64,000 bases of DNA. It comes from Gammaproteobacteria bacterium (GTDB lineage: Bacteria; Pseudomonadota; Gammaproteobacteria; HK1). Within the stretch, counting starts at the first letter, position 1. Every line of letters starts with the position of its first letter. Below the pieces are notes generated by a model, which saw only the letters and a list, made by a program, of their open reading frames with translations, did no database searches and was not told where the DNA came from. This document shows, piece by piece, positions 55,107-64,000 of the stretch. The stretch is taken from the NCBI GenBank assembly GCA_012103455.1, contig WLWT01000001.1, positions 2,528,001 through 2,592,000 on the forward strand. The letters run 5' to 3'. The translations under genes and the position numbers were made by a program.

Positions 55107-57590
55107 TTGGCTCAGGCCGCCCGTAAAACTCCGCCGGAGTTGTCGGGGCTGGCGCGCCCATTGGCGCGCGGTGCCCGTGAAGCCGCGTTAATCATTCTTG
55201 TTGCCGCTGTGGCCTACCTGTTTTTAGCCCTTGGCAGCTATGACAAGAATGATCCGGGTTGGTCTTTTACCGGGCCGGTGACGGAGGTGGTCAACTACGG
55301 CGGCGTGGTCGGCGCCTGGTTTGCCGATGTGACGCTCTATCTGTTCGGCTATCTGGCCTATGTTTTCCCATTGATGCTCGCTGGCGGTGGCTGGGTTGCG
55401 CTGCAAGACCATGCGCGGTTGCAAGCGCTGAGGTGGGTCTACGGTGTCGTTCGCACTATGGGTCTGACGATGACATTGGCGGGCGGATCCGGCCTTGCTA
55501 CATTGCATTGCAAAAGCGATAAGCTGCCGTTGAATGCAGGGGGGATTTTGGGCGACATAGTGGGCAATGGCCTGGCCGCCGCCTTCAGTCCGTTCGGTAG
55601 CACGCTATTCCTGATGGCGATGCTGCTCACTGGCATGACGTTGTTGACCGGTCTGTCGTGGTTGTGGCTGATGGACACAACGGGCCGGTACACACTGTTG
55701 GCTGGCCACCATGTCTTATTGGCGCTAGCGGCCGGCCGGCGGGGCGTTCTCATCTTGCGCGAGCGGCTGCGCGCGCCGCAGGAGTGGGAACGGGACGGAC
55801 GCGAGCCAGGCGCGGGTGAGCAATGGGGGGATAATGTCGGCCGAGCCGCTGAGCGCCAATCGCCGACAATCCAAATGCCGCTGCCGGCGGAGTTGATGGA
55901 CGAGGCATTTCAGCACAGAGCTGCACAGTCCGGGCAAGGAGTGGCCGAGGCTGCCTCTAAAAGCGGACATAACAAGCGCCACTGTGAGCGGACGATACCT
56001 AAGAGCGAGCGGGCGGAGCGCGAACAGCGGGCGCTTGCGCCAACGCCCGCAGTCACGGAGCGCGTGCTGCCTTCGCTCGCGTTGCTCGATCAACCGCCGC
56101 CGCGCAGTCATCCGGTTTCACAAGACGCGTTGCAGGCGATGTCGCGGCAAGTCGAGATGAAGTTGATGGATTTCGGGGTGCAGGCGGATGTTGTCGCGGT
56201 GCATCCAGGCCCGGTGATCACCCGCTTCGAATTGCAATTGGCCGCCGGGGTGAAAGTGAGCCGGGTGAGTGGACTGGCCAAAGATCTGGCCCGTTCGCTC
56301 TCCACCATCAGCGTGCGCGTGGTGGAGATCATACCGGGGAAAACCGTCATTGGCCTTGAATTGCCCAACGAACACCGCGAGCTGGTGACCTTTGGCGAAC
56401 TGGTCAACGCGCAGGCCTTCGAGAAGAGCGCCTCGCCCCTGACCCTCGCTTTAGGTCATGATATTTCCGGCACTTCGGTGGTGGTCGATCTGGCGAAGAT
56501 GCCGCATCTGCTGGTGGCCGGTACCACCGGCTCCGGTAAGTCGGTGGCGGTCAATGCGATGATTTTGAGCCTGCTCTATAAATCCTCTGCGCGGGATGTG
56601 CGGCTCATCATGATCGATCCGAAGATGTTGGAATTGTCTATCTACGACGGCATTGCGCATCTGTTGGCGCCGGTGGTCACGGACATGAAGGATGCGGCCA
56701 ATGCGCTGCGCTGGTCAGTGGCGGAAATGGAGCGGCGCTACAAACTGATGGCCAAACTGGGCGTGCGCAATATCGCCGGTTATAACCGCAAGGTGCACGA
56801 GGCGGCGGAAAAAAGCATGCCCATTGCCGATCCGTTCTTCGTGCCACCTAAAAGTGCATTGGATGAAAGTGTATCGGATGATGGCAGGGAGCCACCCCAG
56901 GCGCCTGGGCTTGAAACATTGCCGTTCATCGTCGTAGTAGTGGACGAGTTGGCGGACCTCATGATGGTGACCGGCAAGAAGATCGAAGAACTGATCGCCC
57001 GCTTGGCGCAAAAAGCCCGCGCCTCGGGCATTCATCTCATACTGGCCACCCAGCGCCCGTCGGTGGATGTGATCACCGGTCTTATCAAAGCCAACATTCC
57101 AAGCCGCATAGGTTTTCAAGTGTCCTCCAAGATCGATTCGCGCACGATCCTGGATCAGGCCGGCGCGGAGCAGCTATTGGGCCACGGCGATATGCTGTAC
57201 CTGACCCCCGGCATGCCGGCGCCCACCCGGGTACATGGCGCGTTCGTGGCCGATAATGAAGTGCACCGGGTGGTTGAAGCGTTGAAGGCGTTGGGCGAGC
57301 CCTCGTATATAGACGAGGTTATCAACGGCCCTAGCGAAACCGATGCACCCATTCCTGGCATGGCACTCTTGGACGATACCGGTGGCGAGGGAGATGCGCT
57401 CTATGATCAAGGCGTGCGCATTGTTACCGAGTCACGGCGGGCCTCCATCTCCGGGGTGCAGCGCCGGCTGAAGATCGGCTATAACCGGGCCGCCAGGATG
57501 ATCGAGCAGATGGAGATGGCCGGGATTGTCGGGCCTTTGCAGTCAAACGGGAATCGTGAGGTAATTGCGCCCCCTCCGCCAGCGGACTAG
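55107..57590 (+). CDS. ftsK: DNA translocase FtsK
   Basis: 827 residues from TTG 55107, with AGGA just upstream; an ATG at 55099 is out of frame. Four or five N-terminal membrane spans (to ~residue 220), a short linker, then the RecA-like motor: [20 protein letters not shown] (Walker A), [14 protein letters not shown] (Walker B), [20 protein letters not shown], and the C-terminal gamma winged helix ([20 protein letters not shown]). It moves and aligns chromosome ends at the septum through KOPS and XerCD. It is followed directly by a MITE. Confidence 0.97.
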   Translation: MAQAARKTPPELSGLARPLARGAREAALIILVAAVAYLFLALGSYDKNDPGWSFTGPVTEVVNYGGVVGAWFADVTLYLFGYLAYVFPLMLAGGGWVALQDHARLQALRWVYGVVRTMGLTMTLAGGSGLATLHCKSDKLPLNAGGILGDIVGNGLAAAFSPFGSTLFLMAMLLTGMTLLTGLSWLWLMDTTGRYTLLAGHHVLLALAAGRRGVLILRERLRAPQEWERDGREPGAGEQWGDNVGRAAERQSPTIQMPLPAELMDEAFQHRAAQSGQGVAEAASKSGHNKRHCERTIPKSERAEREQRALAPTPAVTERVLPSLALLDQPPPRSHPVSQDALQAMSRQVEMKLMDFGVQADVVAVHPGPVITRFELQLAAGVKVSRVSGLAKDLARSLSTISVRVVEIIPGKTVIGLELPNEHRELVTFGELVNAQAFEKSASPLTLALGHDISGTSVVVDLAKMPHLLVAGTTGSGKSVAVNAMILSLLYKSSARDVRLIMIDPKMLELSIYDGIAHLLAPVVTDMKDAANALRWSVAEMERRYKLMAKLGVRNIAGYNRKVHEAAEKSMPIADPFFVPPKSALDESVSDDGREPPQAPGLETLPFIVVVVDELADLMMVTGKKIEELIARLAQKARASGIHLILATQRPSVDVITGLIKANIPSRIGFQVSSKIDSRTILDQAGAEQLLGHGDMLYLTPGMPAPTRVHGAFVADNEVHRVVEALKALGEPSYIDEVINGPSETDAPIPGMALLDDTGGEGDALYDQGVRIVTESRRASISGVQRRLKIGYNRAARMIEQMEMAGIVGPLQSNGNREVIAPPPPAD

Positions 57591-57595
57591 CTTAT

Positions 57596-57736
57596 GGGCA
57601 CTTCTAAAAATAGTCATTGTTTCGTGAGTGCAAGGAAGCACCGCGCGCACAACCGCAGTGTATAGGTGATACCTGAGGATTGGAGCACGGAGCTGACGCC
57701 GCAATCGCGGAAAAAGTGCATTTTTTTAAGGTGCCC
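57596..57736. mobile_element. 141-bp MITE, copy 1
   Basis: GGGCACTTCTAAAAA at the left, TTTTTTTAAGGTGCCC at the right, no gene. It matches copy 2 over its whole length (GAGTGCAAGGAAGCACCGCG, then GACGCCGCAATCGCGGAAAA). Its ends match the IS5 relic at 32600-33278, the likely source of its transposase. It sits 6 bases after the ftsK stop. Confidence 0.9.
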
Positions 57737-57738
57737 CT

Positions 57739-58371
57739 ATGTTTCGAGTTGTTTTTTTCGTCCTGGTTCTCGGCATAGGCCAGCACGCGGCCGCGGCTAA
57801 AGCCGGCGTTGCGCTACAAGCTTTTTTGGACGGTGCATCCTCCGTCGCCGCGCAGTTCGAGCAAAATCTGTTCGACGATGCTGGCAAGCTGATCGAAACC
57901 TCCACTGGCTTTATGGTGCTGCGCCGGCCCGATCAATTCCGCTGGCATTATGCGCAACCGTTCGAGCAGCAGATCATCGCCGATGGCGAGAAGATCTGGA
58001 TCTATGATCCGGACTTGCAGCAGGTGTCGGTAAAACCCATGGGACGTACCATTGGCGGCTCGCCGGCGATTTTGCTCAGCAGCGACAGGCGCATTACGGA
58101 GCTGTTCGAGGTTCGCGATCTGGACCCTGCCAAAGGGCTGGATTGGGTCGAGCTGATACCCCGCGAAACCGACTCGGCGTTTACCGCGTTGCGGGTGGGT
58201 ATGCGCGATGGAGTATTGGCGGCGATGACCCTGGCGGACACGTTCGGCCAACGCACGGAACTCAGTTTCCATGATGTGCGGCGCAACCAAGCGCTACCCG
58301 AGGACACGTTCGACTTCGTGCCGCCCCCCGGTGCCGACGTACTCGAGGAGCAATGGTCACCGCCTCAATGA
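57739..58371 (+). CDS. lolA: Outer-membrane lipoprotein carrier protein
   Basis: 210 residues. Signal peptide (VVFFVLVLGIGQHAAAA), then LQAFLDGASSVAAQFEQNLF, LRRPDQFRWHYAQPFEQQII, ADGEKIWIYDPDLQQVSVKP and DVRRNQALPEDTFDFVPPPG: LolA. It carries lipoproteins across the periplasm from LolCDE to LolB. It follows ftsK and precedes rarA, a common gammaproteobacterial order. The start codon lies two bases after the MITE end. Confidence 0.95.
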   Translation: MFRVVFFVLVLGIGQHAAAAKAGVALQAFLDGASSVAAQFEQNLFDDAGKLIETSTGFMVLRRPDQFRWHYAQPFEQQIIADGEKIWIYDPDLQQVSVKPMGRTIGGSPAILLSSDRRITELFEVRDLDPAKGLDWVELIPRETDSAFTALRVGMRDGVLAAMTLADTFGQRTELSFHDVRRNQALPEDTFDFVPPPGADVLEEQWSPPQ

Positions 58372-58451
58372 GGCCAATGGTCCAGCGGCCCAATGGCCTC
58401 AACGGTCCAATGGCCTCAATGGCATGAGGCAAACGGTATGAGCGGGCTGGC

Positions 58452-59771
58452 GTGAGGCCCTTGGCCGATCGCATGCGGCCGCGCCACCTCGCTGAGGTGT
58501 GTGGTCAACATCATCTGCTCGGCGAGGGCAAACCGTTGCGCAGAGCACTGGCCGGCGGCCGCCTACACTCGATGATCTTCTGGGGACCGCCGGGCAGCGG
58601 CAAAACCACCCTGGCGAGACTGGTGGCGAACGCTGCTGATTTGCAGTTCTTGAGCCTGTCGGCCGTCCTCAGCGGGGTCAAAGACATACGGGCAGCTATC
58701 GACCGCGCCAAAGCCGAGCAGAGCCGGGGCACGGTACTGTTCATCGATGAGGTGCACCGCTTCAACAAGTCGCAGCAAGATGCGTTCTTGCCCCAGGTGG
58801 AAGACGGTACCGTTATCTTCATCGGCGCGACCACCGAGAATCCTTCCTTCGAAGTGAACAATGCGCTGTTGTCGCGGGCGCGGGTGTATGTATTGCAAGC
58901 ATTGGAAGCGGCGGATCTGGTGCAGATTATCACCGCGGCGGTCAGTGACGAGGAGCGCGGCCTAGGGCCAATGGGTGCCACCGAACAGGCCGTGGCGGCG
59001 CTAGCGCAGGCTGCTGATGGCGATGCGCGAAGAGCGTTGACTTTTCTCGAGATCGCCGCCGATCTGGCCTTGGGAGATGGCATGCCGGTGGGCGAAGCGG
59101 CGCAAGTGCGCTTGGAGCACGTGCAGGCGGCGCTAAGCGGCGGTTCGCTACGCCGGTTCGATAAGGGCGGGGATGCGTTCTACGATCTCATCTCTGCCCT
59201 GCACAAATCCGTGCGGGGCTCCGATCCGGATGCTTCTCTTTACTGGCTGGCGCGTATGTTGGATGTTGGTTGCGATCCGCTCTATATCGCCCGCCGGCTG
59301 GCGCGCATCGCCTCGGAGGATATAGGTAACGCCGATCCCCGGGCGCTCGCTATTACCCTCGATGCCTGGGACACGCAAGTGCGGCTAGGGACGCCGGAAG
59401 GTGAGCTGGCCCTGGGGCAGGCGGTGGTGTATCTGGCGTTGGCGGCCAAGAGCAATGCCGTGTACAGCGCCTTCAAAGCGGCTATGGCCGATGCCAAAGA
59501 ACACGGTTCTTTGCCCGTGCCGGTGCATCTGCGCAATGCGCCCACCCGGCTGATGAAGGAACTCGGTCACGGGCGTGCTTACCGTTACGCGCACGATGAA
59601 GCCAATGCTTACGCCGCCGGGGAGAACTATTTCCCTGAAGCACTCAAGGGGAAACGGTATTATGCGCCGGTAGAGCGCGGGCTGGAGATCAAGCTGGCTG
59701 AGAAGCTGGAGCGCCTACGTGAACTCGATCGCCATTTTCTAGCGGCACAGCGCTCTAAATTCAAGACTTAA
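58452..59771 (+). CDS. rarA: Replication-associated recombination protein A (AAA+ ATPase)
   Basis: 439 residues from GTG 58452. LADRMRPRHLAEVCGQHHLL, Walker A FWGPPGSGKTTLARLVA, Walker B VLFIDEVHRFNKSQQDAFLP, EDGTVIFIGATTENPSFEVN, and the C-terminal AEGEN-like YAAGENYFPEALKGKRYYAP. It acts at stalled replication forks. Short ~13-bp imperfect repeats (CCAATGGCCTCAA) lie between lolA and its start. The stop is followed at once by MITE copy 2. Confidence 0.96.
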   Translation: MRPLADRMRPRHLAEVCGQHHLLGEGKPLRRALAGGRLHSMIFWGPPGSGKTTLARLVANAADLQFLSLSAVLSGVKDIRAAIDRAKAEQSRGTVLFIDEVHRFNKSQQDAFLPQVEDGTVIFIGATTENPSFEVNNALLSRARVYVLQALEAADLVQIITAAVSDEERGLGPMGATEQAVAALAQAADGDARRALTFLEIAADLALGDGMPVGEAAQVRLEHVQAALSGGSLRRFDKGGDAFYDLISALHKSVRGSDPDASLYWLARMLDVGCDPLYIARRLARIASEDIGNADPRALAITLDAWDTQVRLGTPEGELALGQAVVYLALAAKSNAVYSAFKAAMADAKEHGSLPVPVHLRNAPTRLMKELGHGRAYRYAHDEANAYAAGENYFPEALKGKRYYAPVERGLEIKLAEKLERLRELDRHFLAAQRSKFKT

Positions 59772-59912
59772 GGGCACCTCTAAAAATAGTCAATGTTTCG
59801 TGAGTGCAAGGAAGCACCGCGCGCAGAACCGCAGTGTATGGGTCATACCTGATGATTCGAGCACGGCGCTGACGCCGCAATCGCGGAAAAAGTGCATTTT
59901 TAGCAGGTGCTC
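59772..59912. mobile_element. 141-bp MITE, copy 2
   Basis: GGGCACCTCTAAAAATAGTC on the left to TTTTTAGCAGGTGCTC on the right, exactly the length of copy 1. TTAA flanks both ends (its left copy includes the rarA stop codon), which looks like a target duplication. Confidence 0.9.
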
Positions 59913-59916
59913 TTAA

Positions 59917-61257
<1,341 letters not shown>

Positions 61258-61270
61258 CCGCTGTGTGACG

Positions 61271-61459
61271 CTATACGGCGGCGATCAAAAGAGCGACGAA
61301 AACGCCCACCAGGACCAATGGGATAAGAGCGGACAGCCAATCACTGGTGGAACCCTCGGGGCTGTTCTTCACCCACTCTTTGGCCGCCGGCCAGATCAAG
61401 ATGAGGAAGCCCGCCATCAAGATGGCGCCAATGATCTGAAACCAAGAGATGTCGTTCAT
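61271..61459 (-). CDS. Small inner-membrane protein
   Basis: 62 residues: FQIIGAILMAGFLILIWPAA, then a short polar loop and LSALIPLVLVGVFVALLIAA, two membrane helices. No family certain. It is convergent with serS, 13 bases between. Confidence 0.6.
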   Translation of the reverse strand: MNDISWFQIIGAILMAGFLILIWPAAKEWVKNSPEGSTSDWLSALIPLVLVGVFVALLIAAV

Positions 61460-61526
61460 CTTGCCTCCCTAAAACCCGAGTAGGTGACCCCGGGCAGATG
61501 GCACCCCGGGCAAATGACAGTCAAGT

Positions 61527-61555
61527 AAAAAAGCCCGGCAAAGCCGGGCTTTTTT
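61527..61555. terminator. Strong terminator hairpin
   Basis: AAAAAAGCCCGGC-AAA-GCCGGGCTTTTTT. It ends the yccA transcript (minus) and would also stop plus-strand reading. Confidence 0.85.
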
Positions 61556-61608
61556 ATCACGTGCTAATCGCTACCTGGGCTAATTGCTACCTGGCCCCGT
61601 ATTCAGTC

Positions 61609-62280
61609 TCAGTTGTCGCTGCCCATCACGCCGAGGATGTGGAGCAGATGGACAAAGATGTTGAAGATATTCAGGTACAACTGAACGGTCGCCATGATGT
61701 AGTTGGTTTCTCCACCATGAATGATGCGGCTGGTGTCGAAGAGGATAAAGCCGCTCATGATGAAGATGATCGCCGCGGAGATGGTGAGTGACAAAGCCGG
61801 AATGGCGAAGAATATATTCGCGATTATCGCCAACAGCGCGACGATCAGGCCCACGAACAGAAAACCGCCGAGGAAGCTGAAGTCCTTGCGTGTCATCAGC
61901 ACGTAACCCGAAAGGGCCAGGAAGATGGCACCGGTGCCACCCATGGCGGTGGCGATGAGTTGCGGGCCATTGGGCAGTGACAGATACGCGGTCAGCAGCG
62001 GCCCTAGGGAAAAGCCCAGTAGGCCGGTGATACCGAACACTACGGGCAGACCCGCCGCCGAGTTCGCAGTGCGCGGCAGCACGAACCACAACATAACGAA
62101 ACTGGCGATGAAGCAGATCAACGAAGCGCCATGGGAGACGCCGGCAAAAACGGAAACACTGGCCATCAGCGCGCTGAAAACCAGCGTCATGGACAGCAAC
62201 ATATAGGTGTTGCGCAGGACGCGATTCGTGGCTAGGACTGACTCCACACTGCGAATCGGGGCTTGTGTTGACGGATTCAT
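61609..62280 (-). CDS. yccA: Bax inhibitor-1 family protein (YccA-like)
   Basis: 223 residues with about seven membrane spans. VLRNTYMLLSMTLVFSALMA, GLPVVFGITGLLGFSLGPLL, AMGGTGAIFLALSGYVLMTR, ILFDTSRIIHGGETNYIMAT and the C-terminal LYLNIFNIFVHLLHILGV are BI-1 features. In E. coli the related YccA inhibits FtsH; the same is inferred here. Confidence 0.92.
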   Translation of the reverse strand: MNPSTQAPIRSVESVLATNRVLRNTYMLLSMTLVFSALMASVSVFAGVSHGASLICFIASFVMLWFVLPRTANSAAGLPVVFGITGLLGFSLGPLLTAYLSLPNGPQLIATAMGGTGAIFLALSGYVLMTRKDFSFLGGFLFVGLIVALLAIIANIFFAIPALSLTISAAIIFIMSGFILFDTSRIIHGGETNYIMATVQLYLNIFNIFVHLLHILGVMGSDN

Positions 62281-62399
62281 ATCGACATAACCTCCTGATT
62301 AGCCGAAAAAACTAACTCGGTAAACATGACCATACAGGCTCTAGAGAGGATTCTACTCAACTGCAATCAACATGCAACAACATTGGGCTTACAAATATA

Positions 62400-62660
62400 T
62401 TAACAAGAGTTAAGTTGTGTTGGAGCATGCAAGTTCTGTAAGCGCTTTTCCAATAGAGCAATAGCACCGGGGCTGCGGGCCGCTTCTTCCACTTCGTCAT
62501 GCACCGCGATGCCGTGCTCCATGGCCCGCTGGCGAAGCGCCGCCTCGGCTGTTTCCACGGGCGGCTCGCCAGCGGAGCGCAACACCAATACCCCGTGGGT
62601 CTCATCAGTCGTCCGGCCACTGGCGGTTATGCGCGCCCGCGCCCGCGGTGTGGTTTCCAT
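62400..62660 (-). CDS. Small hypothetical protein
   Basis: 86 residues. The central GVLVLRSAGEPPVETAEAAL and the helical AMEHGIAVHDEVEEAARSPG parts look protein-like, but I recognise no family. A plus-strand frame overlaps it. Low confidence. Confidence 0.3.
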   Translation of the reverse strand: METTPRARARITASGRTTDETHGVLVLRSAGEPPVETAEAALRQRAMEHGIAVHDEVEEAARSPGAIALLEKRLQNLHAPTQLNSC

Positions 62661-62760
62661 CGGGTTATTGGCGATGCAGCCGGCGCTGCGCCCGCCGTGT
62701 TGCTAGTTCTTCCTAATCGCTCTTCGAATGCCATGCGCTTGAGGGATCTCCGGGTCCGCC

Positions 62761-62796
62761 TTGCCGGCTGATAGGATCTTGCCGGCTGATAGGATA
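62761..62796 (+). repeat. 18-bp tandem duplication
   Basis: TTGCCGGCTGATAGGATC is followed by the same 18 bases with A as last base, and a third partial unit (CTGGCTGATAAGATAA). It lies about 50 bases upstream of the RuBisCO-like gene and may affect its expression. Confidence 0.75.
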
Positions 62797-62842
62797 CTGG
62801 CTGATAAGATAAGAGATTGCCCATTGCCATGACCTTATCTCT

Positions 62843-64000
62843 ATGAGCCAGAGGATGACAGCCGAGCGCAATATGGTCCAACGGATTAGGGCGACTTATA
62901 GAGTGTCGGCGCCCGCCGCCCAGGCGGCGGCGCTGGGCGAGCGGATCGCTTACGAACAGACGGTGGAGTTGCCCGCGGCGATAGTGACCGATCCCCATGT
63001 GCTAGATGCCGTAGTCGGGCGGGTGGAGGCGCTGCATGAAGTGGATGAGGGGCTGACGGATATCGTCATCAGCTACAGCGCTGAGCTAGGCAATTTACAT
63101 CTTTCGCAGTTCTTTAACCTGGTGTTCGGCAACGTATCGATTTACCCCGGTGTGCGCTTGGCCGATCTGCGCTTGCCGGATAGTTTCCTGGTGGCGTTCA
63201 AGGGGCCGAACCACGGTGTGCAGGGCCTGCGCCGGCGGCTGGGCGTTTATGGCCGGCCCCTGTTGGCCACCGCCGTCAAACCCAATGGATTGCCGCTGGG
63301 GGAGCTAGCCGGCATCGCCAGGGCGTTCGCTGCGGGTGGCGGTGATATCGTTAAGGACGATCAGAATCTGATCGATGATTTTGCATCCTTCAAGCGCCGC
63401 ACCCTGGCCTGCCGCGACGCGGTAAGAGAAGGTTGCGATCTGAGCGGCAGGCCTTGTTTGTATTTTCCTCACGTGAGCGCACCCGGCCCGGCGTTACGCC
63501 AATTCTTCGAATACGTGGCATCCATCGGTTTGGAAGGCGTACTGGTGTGCCCGCAGATCGCCGGCTTCGATAGCGTCAGGCTGCTCGCCGAGGAGACGGG
63601 GCTCGTTATCATGGCGCACCCCTCGATGCTGGGCACTTTCGCGATTGCCGAGAACGCCGGGGTTGAACACGGTCTTTTATTCGGCACCTGGATGCGGCTC
63701 GCGGGGGCGGATATCGCCATATTTCCAAGCGTAGGAGGCCGCTTCTCCTTGACCGGGGCGCAGTGTGACAGCATCACGGCGCGCCTGCGCGAGCCTTTAG
63801 GCGAGATCGCGCCGGCCTGGCCGAGTCCCGCCGGTGGCTTGAGTTATGACAACCTGCCGCAGCAGGTGGCGCGCTACGGTGACGATTCGGTGATCTTGAT
63901 CGGCGGTGCGCTGTTCGGCCACTCGCCGGAGTTGACCACGAGTACCGAGGCGTTCGTGCGCCGCCTGCAGCGCTGCGGCAGCGCTTGCCGTTATCATTCG
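62843..64000 (+). CDS. RuBisCO-like protein (form IV), 3' end outside window
   Basis: 386 codons from ATG 62843, open to the window end. N-terminal domain: RIRATYRVSAPAAQAAALGE, then AEALHEVDEG-type region and LADLRLPDSFLVAFKGPNHG. Barrel: LLATAVKPNGLPLGELAGIA (with the conserved lysine of the substrate site), GGGDIVKDDQNLIDDF (carbamylation-type Lys, then DDQ instead of DDE), SYSAELGNLHLSQFFNLVFG. Loop 6 is absent as in form IV; instead GTWMRLAGADIAIFPSVGGR is found. So it is not a CO2-fixing enzyme; members act as enolases, isomerases or decarboxylases (for example OiaX-type). Substrate unknown. Confidence 0.85.
   Translation, partial: MSQRMTAERNMVQRIRATYRVSAPAAQAAALGERIAYEQTVELPAAIVTDPHVLDAVVGRVEALHEVDEGLTDIVISYSAELGNLHLSQFFNLVFGNVSIYPGVRLADLRLPDSFLVAFKGPNHGVQGLRRRLGVYGRPLLATAVKPNGLPLGELAGIARAFAAGGGDIVKDDQNLIDDFASFKRRTLACRDAVREGCDLSGRPCLYFPHVSAPGPALRQFFEYVASIGLEGVLVCPQIAGFDSVRLLAEETGLVIMAHPSMLGTFAIAENAGVEHGLLFGTWMRLAGADIAIFPSVGGRFSLTGAQCDSITARLREPLGEIAPAWPSPAGGLSYDNLPQQVARYGDDSVILIGGALFGHSPELTTSTEAFVRRLQRCGSACRYHS

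Noticed and set aside
62499..62771. 90-codon plus-strand frame
   Set aside because: Overlaps the minus-strand small protein and a tandem repeat; no start signal and chance-like composition.

Overview
The window reads as a chromosome segment of a gammaproteobacterium. It is moderately GC-rich, and its right third carries housekeeping genes (infA, bpt/ate, aat, trxB, ftsK, lolA, rarA, serS) of gammaproteobacterial type. It also shows heavy genome decay: many frameshifted or stop-interrupted genes, several insertion sequence families in fragments, and small non-autonomous elements. I cannot name the species. No tRNA, rRNA or CRISPR array was seen.

Layout. Bases 1-5000 hold exported or membrane proteins of unknown function, one ending in VgrG-like beta-helix repeats, beside decayed copies. 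Bases 5000-6700 are a transposon graveyard (HTH regulator fragment, IS91-like and IS5-like transposase relics). Bases 6700-23400 are a decayed chromosomal integron: two attI/intI-start junctions about 8 kb apart, about eleven attC sites and about ten cassettes. These include a HExxH protein with a coiled-coil partner, a HEPN protein, a TPR membrane protein, a SIR2 NADase defence relic, two toxin-antitoxin pairs, an HNH nuclease, very small membrane proteins, and one non-coding cassette present three times. The array is broken by a group IIC intron, IS110, IS1380 and IS630 elements. The third copy of the repeated cassette still shows the exact IS630 insertion site and TA duplication.

Bases 23500-30000 (minus strand) hold hemB behind a complete dipeptide-type ABC importer (binding protein, two permeases, fused ATPase). 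A frameshifted RoxA-like di-haem cytochrome follows. Bases 33600-39530 carry a full bacterial luciferase operon, luxCDABE, with all catalytic residues examined intact. It lies between two same-orientation relics of one IS5-family transposase, which suggests acquisition as a unit. A 16-bp perfect palindrome sits in the likely lux promoter.

Bases 40700-47500 hold a catabolic block (hyuA/hyuB-type hydantoinase, a VOC enzyme, a dimethylglycine/sarcosine dehydrogenase-like flavoprotein). With the ABC importer this fits uptake and oxidation of small N-containing compounds, which is inference. Bases 47800-51250 hold a PPP-family phosphatase and a bufferin (copper-binding RiPP) operon in the unusual order B-C-A. 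The housekeeping run to 61260 is punctuated by two 141-bp MITEs whose ends match IS5-like relics elsewhere in the window. The window closes inside a RuBisCO-like protein gene.
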